Program-made: the position numbers and the translations under genes | Shown here: in pieces, positions 39,601 to 52,200 of the stretch | Layout of the letters: every line of letters starts with the position of its first letter | Numbering within the stretch: the first letter of the stretch is position 1 | DNA from: Protonemura montana | Taxonomy: Eukaryota > Arthropoda > Insecta > Plecoptera > Nemouridae | Length of the DNA stretch: 64,000 nucleotides | Reading direction: 5' to 3' | Assembly (NCBI GenBank): GCA_947568835.1 | Contig: OX387606.1 | Span: 13,888,001 to 13,952,000, forward strand | The notes under the pieces: generated by a model | Seen by the model: the letters and a program-made list of their open reading frames with translations, nothing else | Told to the model about the DNA's origin: nothing | Databases searched by the model: none

Positions 39601-40250
39601 ACTATATAACTAAGAAAATATTATTAAAGTAAATAGATAAATACTTGATAGTTTTATAGATTAGTATAGGAAATTGTCCATTATGTTAAATCATTTTTTG
39701 CAGGGCTTGAGGAAATGTCAAAGGAAGAATGGATAATTGTCAGAAGCAAAATTTATAAATTTGAAGAGTTTTTACAAAACTGGCAACAGAAGTTGAGTTC
39801 AAGCTTGGAAACCACTTCGATCACAGTTCGGTTGTTGCAAGAAGTTGAGAAGTACAAGGTAATCTTATTGTAACGTTCAATACAGCTGGAGTGGTTTTGC
39901 GTAGCGGTGACAGCCAGCAAGTGTTATCTGAAAGTTGGTAGATACTTACAGAGTTCTATGTTCATTTGGTTACATGGTGTTGCTCATTTCCGCAGGTTAT
40001 TGTTCCAACTTGGAAATACGTCCGTGGAGATATGTTTAGCGACAAGCACTGGCTGGAACTCTTTGCAATAATTAAAATTCCAAGCAAGTCGGTGGAAAGT
40101 CTTACGTTTGGTGACTTTCTGTCGGCAAAAGAGATGATCGCTGCCAAAGCATCAGAGCTTGAGGTAACCGATTTGTTTGAATTATAATCTAAAAAAAAAT
40201 TATCACAAATCTTGCAAAGGACAGCAGGATTTGGTAAATCCCTAAAATGT

Positions 40251-40284
<34 letters not shown>

Positions 40285-43200
40285 GTTAAAAGTAATTTTC
40301 ATTTGCCAGGATTTAAACAACAGAGCATCGAGTGAGATTGTGATCAGAGAGGCGCTTGGAGAGCTGGATATTTGGGAGGTCGAGGCCAAGTTCGGACTGA
40401 TTCAGCACACTGACTCACAGGGGAAGACAGTCATGCTTATCAACGACTTCAAAGACGTACTCAATAAGGTAAGCATTTTCACAAAATATTTTAAGATAGT
40501 GTGGTTTTAGTAAAGCTACCGGAATTTATATCCTGAACATTAAAAATGATTAATTAATAGACGAATAAAATTGAGGACTGAAAATTGACTTGTTTTAGAG
40601 CAACATTTGCAATAGAAATGAATCCCTCCCTATTTATAAAAATAACTTCAATGTTTATGAGAATTGAGATTCACATTTCAAATACATTCATCAATGAGCG
40701 TTATTAGGCTCAGCTGCTGTTTATTTACCTTTTCTCGTAATGCTTGTCGTGTACAAACGTAAACACATTATGTCATGCATTACCTTTTTTTACCTTTTAG
40801 GTTGGGGATAACCAATGTTTATTACAGTCGATAAAAAACTCCCCAAACTACGACAGCTTCAACGATCGAGCATCAATCTGGGAGACTCGTCTCGCCGATC
40901 TCGACGAGTTCTTGCACAACCTGAACGAGATCCAGCGCAAGTGGGTGTACTTGGAGCCTATCTTTGGGGTGGGCACGCTCTCTCAAGACCGGCCACGGTT
41001 CCACAGAGTAGATCAAGACTTCCGGTTCATCATGAGTGACATCGCTGGAGACAACAGGGTGGTATCACTGTGCAAGATCACGAATCTACATCAGATGCTG
41101 AATACGCTGCGTGACCAGTTGGCACGGTGCCAGAAGAGCTTAAACGATTTTCTGGAGGTGAGTGATTGGATATCAGCATTCAGTTTGTAGGCATAGTCGA
41201 ATGGCCAACATTATTGTTAGGCTTTCTGCTGAGCAAACGAGCTGACAACACATGGTAATGGAAGGTAACGGAAGGTATTGGAAAGTAATGACATGGCTTG
41301 CGACCATCCAATTTTACCACCTTCTACAATTAAGTAATTATGACTCAAAATATCGATACATGTATATCGATCGTTGAGGTTAGCATTAATAAAGATAAAT
41401 TGAGCGTAAACCAGTCTTAAATGTGAGTAATCTGCAAGAAAAAACACAATGACATTTCTAAACACTTAATAAAACGGTGACTCCACCTAGTAGCACACCC
41501 CATTTTTGTTGGAAAATAATTTATTTGGCAGCAATTTTTTTTGCACAGACAATTTAATATTAGCACAATGGCAGTTCCAGTAAAACTGTATCCTCTATTG
41601 ACTATTGTGCACTATTGACTTGGCCTATGCGAACACAAATTTTGTCGTGTTGTGGATTAGCTGTTTGACCATCCACCCTACTCAAATCAATTTTGTGCCG
41701 CCCATTTTGTGCCCCCCCCCCCCCCCCCCCCCCCTCCCCAGGCCCTCCAGCTACCCACCATTGTACCTGGCAACTGCGTTGTCTTAGCATTGTCAGCCAC
41801 TGTTGCTTAGATTTTAGATTGTTTCCAGAAAGTTGCAAGGAAATGCTAAATACTAACCTTTTTAACTCTTATTTTAGGAGAAACGCTCGGTTTTCCCACG
41901 GTTCTATTTCCTGGGTGACGATGACCTATTAGAAATTCTCGGTCAGTCTACAAAGATAAAAGTGATTCAAGCTCACATGAAGAAACTTTTTGCTGGAATT
42001 CATAGTGTGCTGTTCGACTCGGAAGGAAAGAAAATCACCGCCATAAGATCGCTTGAAGGAGAAACGGTGCACTTGAAGAACCCAGTCATCATATCTCAAC
42101 AAGTTGAGGCAAGTCTGCATTAAGACATTGGATTACTTAAATATATGTGCCTGATGTTTTAAATCAAAAGCTCAATCCTGAATTGACTAGTGCTCTTTTT
42201 GTAGCAAGAACAGTAACGGCAAACAATGCTCGTTATTAATTTGAAATTATTAATATCCTCCATTTTTTTCATGTTTCCTGCAGGAATGGCTGAGCAGCCT
42301 ATCTGCAGAAATGAAGTCCACGCTCAGCACGCTGTTGACGGAATGCTCAAATGAGGCTCGTCAGAACAACGCTGGTCCTGACCCATTGAAATATCCTTCG
42401 CAAATCTTGTGTCTTTCAGAGAGCGTCTCGTTCACACAGAAGTGCGAGCAAGCAATAGTCAGCGGAAACTTACAGACTCTTCTAACCATGCTCAAGGTAA
42501 CTCAAAATTCAAAGATTATTTCCTTCACCCTCCAGCCCCATCCCCCCACTCCTTGCTCCGTGTTAATAAGTTAATAAACTTTTTCTTAATACACTCAAAA
42601 TTATATTTTGTTACTATGGTATTTACTATGGTATTTTGTTACTATACTATTGTTACTACTTTGTTAATATTATTAAACAATTTAGCCGTGGCCAAGTGGA
42701 AAAAAATTGTTTCCACACCAACGGATCATTCCGAAAAAAAAAACATCAGAAAAAATTTGAGCTGCTCAGCTGATGAGTTACAGGCTAGTCTTAAATAAAA
42801 TATGCAATCTCAATATGTTTTCTAAAGGCATGGACAAGCGTGGGTATAAATCTTTTCCAAACGCCACACATTATACTAGCACATTGATACTAAGTTTCTT
42901 TAGGCAGTGCTTCCTAATGCAATCAAATGTAAACTGGAGCAATCTCAAAGTTGAGTCATTAGTTTTCATTACACTGCCAAAAATCTCATTCCAAGAAATG
43001 TACGGTGAAATACGGTCCAAAAGCGAGCAACCTTGCCAACCAAAGATTCTAATTTTTCACTGTGGCAAAGTCACATGACCTTTCTTGGATTTAGTTTGCC
43101 TGCTGTGTATCTCCAGTCCACATGAGTAGCCATATTTGAACAACATAACACGGTGTGGTGTGCAGGCCCAGCTAGACGTGTACACACGGCTGGAGGTGGA

Positions 43201-46200
43201 ATGGTCTGACAATGACAAAGATGGCGATTCGTCCGTGCTCGAACTGAAGCTAAAGGCGTTACTACTTGACACGATACACCACGTCAGCGTCGTCGAGCAG
43301 CTAATTTCAGCCGCAGTTACCAGCATAGAAGCTTGGCATTGGCAGCGTCAGCTCAGGTACGATTTGTAATATTTTTCTTGTACTGATCTCAGTATTCTTC
43401 TTATAAGCACTAAGGCACATCTTTGAAATGGCATCTTTTTTCACCGTTATCACTCATCTACTGAGGTATGATAAGAATGATGTAACAATCTACCTAACTC
43501 CCTAATCGCAGATTCTACGTGCGTGCACATGATGGGGCGGTCTTGGTTCGAATGGTTGATGCGGAGTTTGAGTACACGTACGAGTACCAAGGCAATGCAG
43601 CCAAACTGGTCCATACACCACTCACCGACAAGTGTTACCTCACACTCACCCAGGTACGCTCTCAGCTCAAATGAGTCGTGGATATTGTTGCCTGCTTATC
43701 CGAACCTTTGAGGCACACGAATTGGTGTGTAGATATATGAATGAATGGCAAAGTTTCTTTGGATTGGTTAATTAATTGTGTTGCCAGAGATTGCTTTGAT
43801 CTGGCTCAAGGCTTTTAAGAAAGGACTTATTTACTAAATAAGAAAAAGCTTATTACTTATTTCCATTCTGATTGTGAAATTGAAAATGTACAGTTTTGAA
43901 ATTGTAAAGTTTGGCGTGTGATTCAGCTGTATTAGTGGCTGGTGGGTCTAGTGATGACGTTAGAAATGCAATTTTTTTTTAAATTGACAGATTTCAACTA
44001 GCTAAAACTGCTGCTTGAAGGCATTTTGGATCTATACCAATATATTGATTTGGTAAATTATTGATAATAATAATAATCTATTTTACTTAGCTAACTAGCC
44101 ACGGTGACGTCTTATAATCCAGCTGTAACTTCACAAAACCGTAGATTTCTTCTAACAAATATACTCGCATTATTTCCATCTCAGCAAATGATTACTGTTA
44201 TTGTCATTATTATTGTCAGGGCATGCACATGGGACTGGGAGGAAATCCCTACGGACCTGCTGGAACGGGTAAAACAGAATCTGTCAAGGCTCTCGGAGGG
44301 TTCTTGGGGCGACAAGTGCTGGTCTTCAACTGTGATGAGGTAAGACATGAAAGTCCTCTATTATTAGGAACACTTATAACTTCTCGAAATGCCGGATTTT
44401 TTCCTCTGTTTGGGCACCACTTTTTGAGAGGTTTTTAGTGTTCCTAATAATAAAATACTTTGCCGATTGCAAGCATTTCCGATTGAAATCAGATTCAACA
44501 GAAAGTTCCCTCCAGCTGTGTCATTTTTTTTCAAATTGTAATTTTATAAACAATAAATGATTAAAGTTGTTTTATATTTATATGATTTTCTTGGCTATAG
44601 AATATGTGATTTAGGCGTGTATTTTGGATGTTGCTGGCATTTTATCACCGTGTGCCCTTGTTATTGCTTTGTAGGGGATCGATGAAAAGTCCATGGCCCG
44701 GATATTTGTTGGCTTGGTGAAGTGCGGAGCATGGGGTTGTTTTGACGAGTTCAATCGATTGGAGGAAGCCACTCTGTCCGCAATCTCGATGCAGATACAG
44801 CCGATCCAGACGGCAATCAAGAACAAGCATCCCACAGTGAAACTGCTGGACGTTGATGTAAGTAGCGGAATAAAAGCCCTTGTAAATGGTTTCTTCCAAT
44901 TCAATTGCATATTATAGTTTATCTTCAAAGATCCTAGTCATTGATATTCTTTCTGTAAAAATAACAAATAACGGTTGATATATGTCGAGTTACCAGATCC
45001 ACGAGAATAACTCTGAAAAAAACACGAGCCCTTTGAATATAATCCAGCCAGTCAAGGATCGACCGGATAATGATAGCTGAGTTTGATCAAAGAGGGTTGC
45101 TATTCCAATATCATGGATACAGAAACAAAATAATAATATATTTAAATGAAACGTGCCTCCGTAAATAGGGATTGGTAACAAGATCAGCATCACAGAGGTT
45201 TACCTACTTAAGGTTCTGGAATTGGACTTCAAAAATAAAAGTTATGTTTCGTGCATGCCGTGCCTTTCAGGTGCCTTTGGACCCAAGCTGTGGTATCTTT
45301 GTGACGCTCAACCCGGCAGGCAAAGGCTACGGTGGCCGGCAAAAGCTGCCAGACAACTTAAAGCAGCTGTTCCGACCTGTGGTCATGTCCCAGCCGGACA
45401 ACGAAATCATCGCTGAAGTGATCCTATACTGCGAGGGTTTCAAGCATGCTAAAGCCATCGGGCGGAAGCTAGTTGAGGTGTTTGATCTATCCAGGTAAGA
45501 TCTGTGCCATTTGCTCATTTTTTTTTCCGGTACTTGTTAAAGTTGCTTGAATTTATACAGTTAAATAGTAAAAAAAATTGGGAAGCAAACCGTAATTTTT
45601 CCATTCATAGAACTACAAGTGTTTTATTTTATTTAAATTTATAACATTTATATTTATATTTTTTGAAGACAACACTTCTTTTTCCACAGTTTGCCGTTTA
45701 AGTTTGCTGTATTAAATATTAACTTTTCTTTCACTTATCAAATTTCATAGCTTTTTATTTTCTTATTTCACAATTAATGGTTTCACAATTCACAATTTCA
45801 GAAAACTTCTTACTAAGCAGCAGCATTACGACTGGGGCCTGCGTGCACTTAAAACCGTCTTGGGCGGGTGCGGAAGCATTCTGAAATCAACTCGCAAATT
45901 CCTTCTAGAGGAGAATGTCAGCGTGTTTAATCTCAAGGCACAGGGAGAAATGGAGCTCGTGGTGCAAGCATTGCGTCTCAATACCTTATCTAAGCTAACA
46001 TTCTCCGACTGCCTCCGATTCGACGATCTCGTCAAAGACGTTTTTCCGGGCATTCCGTTCTCAAGGAACAGTCTCGGGGATCTGGACAAAGCGTTGAAGG
46101 AGAGTTACATTGAGCTGGGCTTGCTGCCTGATGACAATCAGTTGAGAAAGTGTCTGGAACTTTACGAACAACTGCAGCAGAGAATGGGGGTCGTCATCGT

Positions 46201-49200
46201 TGGCCCGTCAGGATCGGGGAAGACAACCTTGTGCAGAATTCTCAAGCATGTAAGTTAGGAAAATTTTGAGACCCAAAGAATTGTCCTTGTGCTTGTAATT
46301 TGGAACATCACATCAGAAAAGCTTTAGAAAATAATAAAATGCTGAAAGTTATCTTATTTCTGCAATTAAAGGTATCTTCATTAAGTTTTCCAAGTGACTG
46401 AAGAACAAGTCCATAGAAGAACTTAAGAGTTTTCAATTCAATCTAATAAAAATTGATAGGAAATTGATAGGATTACTATAAATAAGTGCATTCTTGAAGA
46501 ACATATTGTTTACTTTTTTTACCTACAAATAAAAACCACACCACCAGGATATTGATTTTTCTACTACAATACACAATTACAATTCTGTTTATAATTAAAT
46601 TGTTTTTGGGATGACGTTCCAGGCACTGGGAAAGATGAATCGCTTGGTGAAGCAGCACACAATCAACCCAAAGGCAATGCCGCGTACGCAACTGCTAGGA
46701 CATATAGATCTCGACACTCGGCAGTGGACTGACGGCGTGCTTACTCTCAGCGCTCAGAGAGTTTACGCTGAGCCCCCAGGCAAGCCAATACCACACATGT
46801 AACAGCTTGATGGCAACCTTTTAATTACATTTGATTAGCTAAAAAATCTATACACTTATTATTTATTTTGTATTTTTTTGCTGATATGTTATTGATGTGT
46901 CTTGTTATGCTCGAATCGTTCCCCTGGTTGAATCAGGCAGGTGGTGGGAGAGCTTTGTTCATACCGAAGAAAGGGACGTGCCAACTAAGAGTTTACTTTC
47001 AGATCTATAAAGTAATTTTTTCCTGTCTCATTATATTTTGGGCTCTTACAGAGGGGTGAAGCTACTTTTTAGTAAAAATATTTATTTCTGAAATGCAGCG
47101 TTGGCGGAAATAAATACCTTCCTAGTTTGTTTCAGTTTCGATCCTATGTCTCGAGTCAAACGGGCTTTTTTGATTGTGTAAATTAATTAAAGCTGCTTGA
47201 TAACATTTGATCTTTAAAGTCTCCAAACCATAAGCTTCTGACATGTTTTGCAGAGATTTTTAACCATTACTTCACTGCCCAACTTAACTTGGAAACAAAC
47301 CTTAGCTTAGTGAGTGAACCTAGAGATAGCAGTTTTAAGCCATAGTATGTCTGCAGAGGTTCACTCGTGGATCGTGTGTGACGGAGACGTTGACCCCGAG
47401 TGGATCGAGTCACTCAACTCGGTGCTGGACGACAACCGGCTGTTGACACTGCCGTCAGGCTGGCGCATTCAGTTCGGACCGAACGTCAACTTCGTTTTCG
47501 AAACCCACGACCTTAGTTATGCGTCGCCCGCTACAATTTCACGCATGGGCATGATCTTCCTCAGGTAAATTAAAAAAAAAGAAGCAGCTCAAAAGTTGGC
47601 TCAAAAGTGAAGTAATACTCCACAAGAAATTTTTTGATTGGATGACCACCTTCACAATGATGGAGAGGGTAAATTCTGCTTGTACTTGATAATGGTCTCC
47701 TTGGTGCTAAAATAGGTTTTATGCCAGCATCAGGTTTCCGTCAAGGAGTAGAATTTCGATGAATTGCTGCATTGTTTTTCTCTCCAGTGACGAAGACATC
47801 AACGTGAAAGGAATGGTGACTGCCTGGCTTCAAATGCAGCCAGAGTCTTCATCTTGCCTGATAGGTCAACTGATAGACGACTTCTTCTATAAAGGTAGGC
47901 CGAAGATTCTTTGAGTCTATATCTTGTTTTGTACTCATCTATGCTACAACAGTTTTGAGGTTCTAACCTGCATTTAATCTACTCTATTTTGTTGCCACAT
48001 TATTTGATCTTCTTAACTCATCTTCTAGCTTGTTTTTTAAGTTAATATTGATAATTGAGAAATATATAGATGAATTAATTTTATGCTAATAGGCAAATAG
48101 TGAGGAAAGAAAGTTGGATGGACAAAGAAGCATGGAACAAGTTTGTTTTTGAAAATGAATGTGAAAAAGAAAATGATCCGGCAGATCATTTTATAAAGTC
48201 TTTTGACTTAAATGTAATGTTTTCTACCCATTTGGATAAAAAATGTAGGAAAAAAAATTAGACACTCATTTTTCATACCATGTTTTGTACGTTTGGATTT
48301 TTTTTTGTATTTTTTTGTTCTATTCTCTTATTGTTTACAGCATAATTTGTCTAGTTACAACAATTTAAGGAAAATCAATCATACTAAATTAAATAATGTT
48401 AAATCTATACTATTCTATTTCTTCATAGAATCACAGATCCTGTACTATAGAGGACATTCTCCTATGACATTATTTCTCTTGGGTAGAGTGAGGTCATCAG
48501 GGTAACTTTGTCCCTCCCTTCCCAGGCGTTCAGTGGGTGACTGCAAACGGAGAGTTCGTGGTGCCCACTTCGTTGGTGGGAGTCGTACAGAACGGCTTGT
48601 CACAGCTGTCTGGTGTGACGAGCAAGGCCCACTTCACGGTGGCTCTCGTAAGCGGTCTTGGCGGCAACCTCAGCCTTGCCAGCCGAGAAACTTTTGCAAA
48701 GCTGGTGAGTGTTTCTTTCTGACGGACTGATGCTTTTATGAAATACGATTTTTTATATCTTAATGATTTAGAAAAATTAAGCTCGGTATTAGCTCAATAT
48801 TAGCGTGCACCATATTTTTCACAAGTTTCGATATCAATCAATTTTATCATATCTGTCGTTATTGATTAGAAGGGCTTACATTGTGGTTAAACTTCCAGTG
48901 GAAATATGGATGTAAAACAGTGCAGTGGGCCCAACTCATAGCTGTAGCACAACCATAGCTTACTCTTAGCATATAACAGCCATAACTGTATCACTACCTA
49001 ACTTGGGAGAGCTGTTTGCCAGGTGTTCGAGTGGACCGGAGAGTTTGCTCCCGACCCCAGCCGCATTCTGTTCAGCTTTTACAATGCGCGACGCGATTGC
49101 GTGGACGCGTACGCCATGGACCAGCGGGAACTGCCCGCTACCGCAGATGGGAACGTCTTGCCGCTTGTCATGACTGCTGACGTTCAAAGAACAGTCGATG

Positions 49201-52200
49201 CTGTACAGCCATGGATGCTCACAGAGGGCCAGCAGCCGTTCCTTCTGGTTGGCCCGCAAGGTTGCGGAAAAAGGTATGCAATTTAGGGTGGTTGTACTTG
49301 TACCTGACAAGTATGCAGGTATTTGGAGGATTGGGAATGGATGTGAAATTGAAAAAATCTATATCACTAAGCTAAAAAGTGTGTTAGCTAAAAATGTATT
49401 CTGCATTCCAAAATGTACTGGATCTACTGGGTCAGCAAACTAATGTTACTGGATCCATTCCATAACCACAAAAATGTACTGTACTGGGGATTCCAAAACC
49501 TACTCCCACAGCAAAAAGTTTACTGAGGGTTACGTTGGACCTAATTTGTCCAAGAGGTTTTTCTGAAAGTAAACAGGAGCTAGTAAATCCAGTAGTCAAA
49601 ATGTTCCATGCTATGTGGTTTGTTTTCTTTTCCACCTTCTGTAACTGCAAAGTTCAAGACGAGCACCTCATCTTTGGAATCCACTGTCAGGGCAACAATT
49701 TATATTCTAGAAATTCAATATTATGTAAGTAACCGTCTCCTTTGTTCCAGTTTGATACTGCACCACTGCTTCAGCCAGCTCCGTTCGACAGAAGTGGCAA
49801 CCATCCACTGCAGCGCTCAGATCACTCCACAACACGTCTTGCAAAAACTCAGTCAGGTGCGATACACAAGAATCAAATTCATTAAATAAGTCAACGTTCT
49901 TTGACTTACAATGACTGGCTTCTCTTCAGGTGTGCATGATCATCTCCAGCAACACGGGAAGAGTTTACAGGCCGAAAAACAGCGAAAATCTCATACTCTA
50001 TTTCAAGGATCTCAATCTTGCCCGGCCTGACAAATGGGGCACAAGCATGCTTATTGCCTTCTTGCAGCAGGTGAGTTTTTCTATAGGGCAATGGATATTG
50101 ACCAAGAAAGAGCAAAACTTTACTTCTCACTCTGAAAGCGTAATTTTCCTGTATAACCCTAGAGTCTTGACCCTTATATTCTTAATTGTTTTGACTCCCC
50201 CAAAAAAAAAAAAAATAGATTACAATACAATTTTCAAAAACTATTGCCATGGCTAATTTTGTGCTAATAATTTTAGTAATTTTGACAACCTTTCATCAGA
50301 GCAATCTCCGTGTTTGATTTAGGTGATTACGTATCGGGGTTTCTACGACAATAACCTGGAGTGGGTGGGGTTGGAGAAAGTGCAGATTGTTGGGAGCATG
50401 GTGCCTGGTAACTCGATGGGCAGGCACAGCTTGACCCCTCGGTTCACTTCAATTGCTCGAATCTACTCAATCAGGTATGCCTGTTATCTACTAAATCATC
50501 CCTACTTTAACTTGGTGGAAAACGTTATTATGCCTTCATAATGTTTTCATTGCAGACTATTTATTTGCTATAGTAGATTATAGATATCTGTATTTTTATG
50601 TTTCTGTTTATTTTGTATTTTTATGTCCTGGGTAGCGATCATGTAACTTTTTCGTTAAAGATCCCGCATGTTATCTCTGTAAATTCCAGAGTCAATACAC
50701 GTTATTACATAACATGCGAGATCTCTAACGAGAAAATTACATGATCGATACCCTACTCAGACTTAGCATCTGCTGTAGATTGACATCTGCTGTAGATTGA
50801 GAACCAAAAATCTTATATCTATGAACATACTTTTGTGTAAAATCTGATGTTGTTTCAGGCCATGATTCTTTTGACTGACTTTCAAATTCGTTTGCCTCGA
50901 TATCTTTAAACATGACTTTCAGACTCATCTTTATTTGATTTTACCTTTATATATATATATATCCTCAATTGTGCTTGTTTCCATGTAGATATATAAATAT
51001 TTTTTATGTTTTTTGTTTCAAGTTTTGTTCAGTACAATTTTCATTGTTTCTAAGGAAACTAAGCAATTCAACATTTATGTGATGTGTAGATGATTAAATT
51101 TGACTCTAACAAAAATACAGGAAAAATATCAGGATGATTTATTTCAATTATCATAATTACCACTTGGCTCTGTTTTTAACCAGATGTGCTTTTTCTTCAG
51201 CTATCCCGAAAAAGACGAACTATCATCTATCTACAACCTCTACCTATCACACGTGATAAACCTATCAGTGTCAAAGCACCCAGTGTGGAAGACACCAAGC
51301 AAGGTCTCCAGCCTATCACACACAATGATCAATATCTACGAGGAAGTAAAGACAACGTTCACTCCGATGAATCACAACCACTACTTGTTCACTCCGAGAG
51401 ATCTCACCCGATGGTGCCTCGGTCTGCTTCGATACGACCTCAACGACGACAAGCAAACAGCCGACCACCTGCTGCTAGTCGTTGTTTATGAGGCGATGAG
51501 ACTATTCAGGGACAAGCTGGTCGGATACGAAGAGTGCCGCAAATTTGACATGATTGTGGTCCGAGTGATCGATTCTGATTGGAGCAGGGAACAGGTTTTA
51601 GAGAAACTCGAAGGTAAGTCTAACACGATTTTTTATTAGACTTCAGTATCTCTTATTGGGCACTGTAATACCAAGGTGTTTGAAATTTCAGGAGTTTATT
51701 TTGTGAGTGGTACTAGTGAGTTGGCTTCACCTGGGGCTCCATTGCCTACTTTTGGTAAGACTATGAGCAGAATACGAGAATCGGACTGGACTTCTAGCGT
51801 GGAACATGGCATCGTTCAATTCGGTGAGTGAAAAACAATTTTTCAACAATCTTATTGAACTGAAACTTATTTTTCAGCTTTCATAGCTTTGCTGCTACCA
51901 CTAAAAAACTGTATCCCATGTTTTGATCATGGTTTTGACCTTAGTTGTGGATCAATTTTGAATGAAATGATGTTCTTTTTAGTTGTCAATACTGGGATTC
52001 ACATTCCATCAACAATTGGCAGGATTGGCAGTAAAGAACTTTTTCAAATTATGATGTTTCAAACTAACCTTACTCTTATAACCTGCTCCTTTATAACCTT
52101 GCAAATGGTAGCTATGAACGACATGAATGTGTTCCTTGAAATAATGCTTTAAAGAATCGTTAGCTCCAGTTTAAAAAAATACACTTTCCCTGCGTTGTAG

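Larger units (their letters stand above)
30637..43653 (+). other. DYNC2H1: DYNC2H1 tail and linker, exons 1-25
   Basis: Residues 1-1668. Exons: 30637-30694, 30806-30966, 31141-31447, 31618-31744, 32282-32415, 32591-32741, 33369-33699, 34136-34354, 34596-34765, 34962-35382, 35840-36072, 36406-36552, 36919-37128, 37589-37835, 38259-38441, 38807-38979, 39456-39571, 39704-39858, 39996-40163, 40310-40468, 40801-41157, 41878-42108, 42284-42496, 43166-43356, 43512-43653. The tail binds the intermediate and light-intermediate chains and dimerises; the linker is the mechanical lever. Linker landmarks are [30 protein letters not shown] and, just before AAA1, [21 protein letters not shown], split as in other dyneins. 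Confidence 0.88.

Noticed and set aside
41602-41932. Pro-rich and Gly-rich ORFs
   Set aside because: Created by the 23-base poly(C) tract in an intron.
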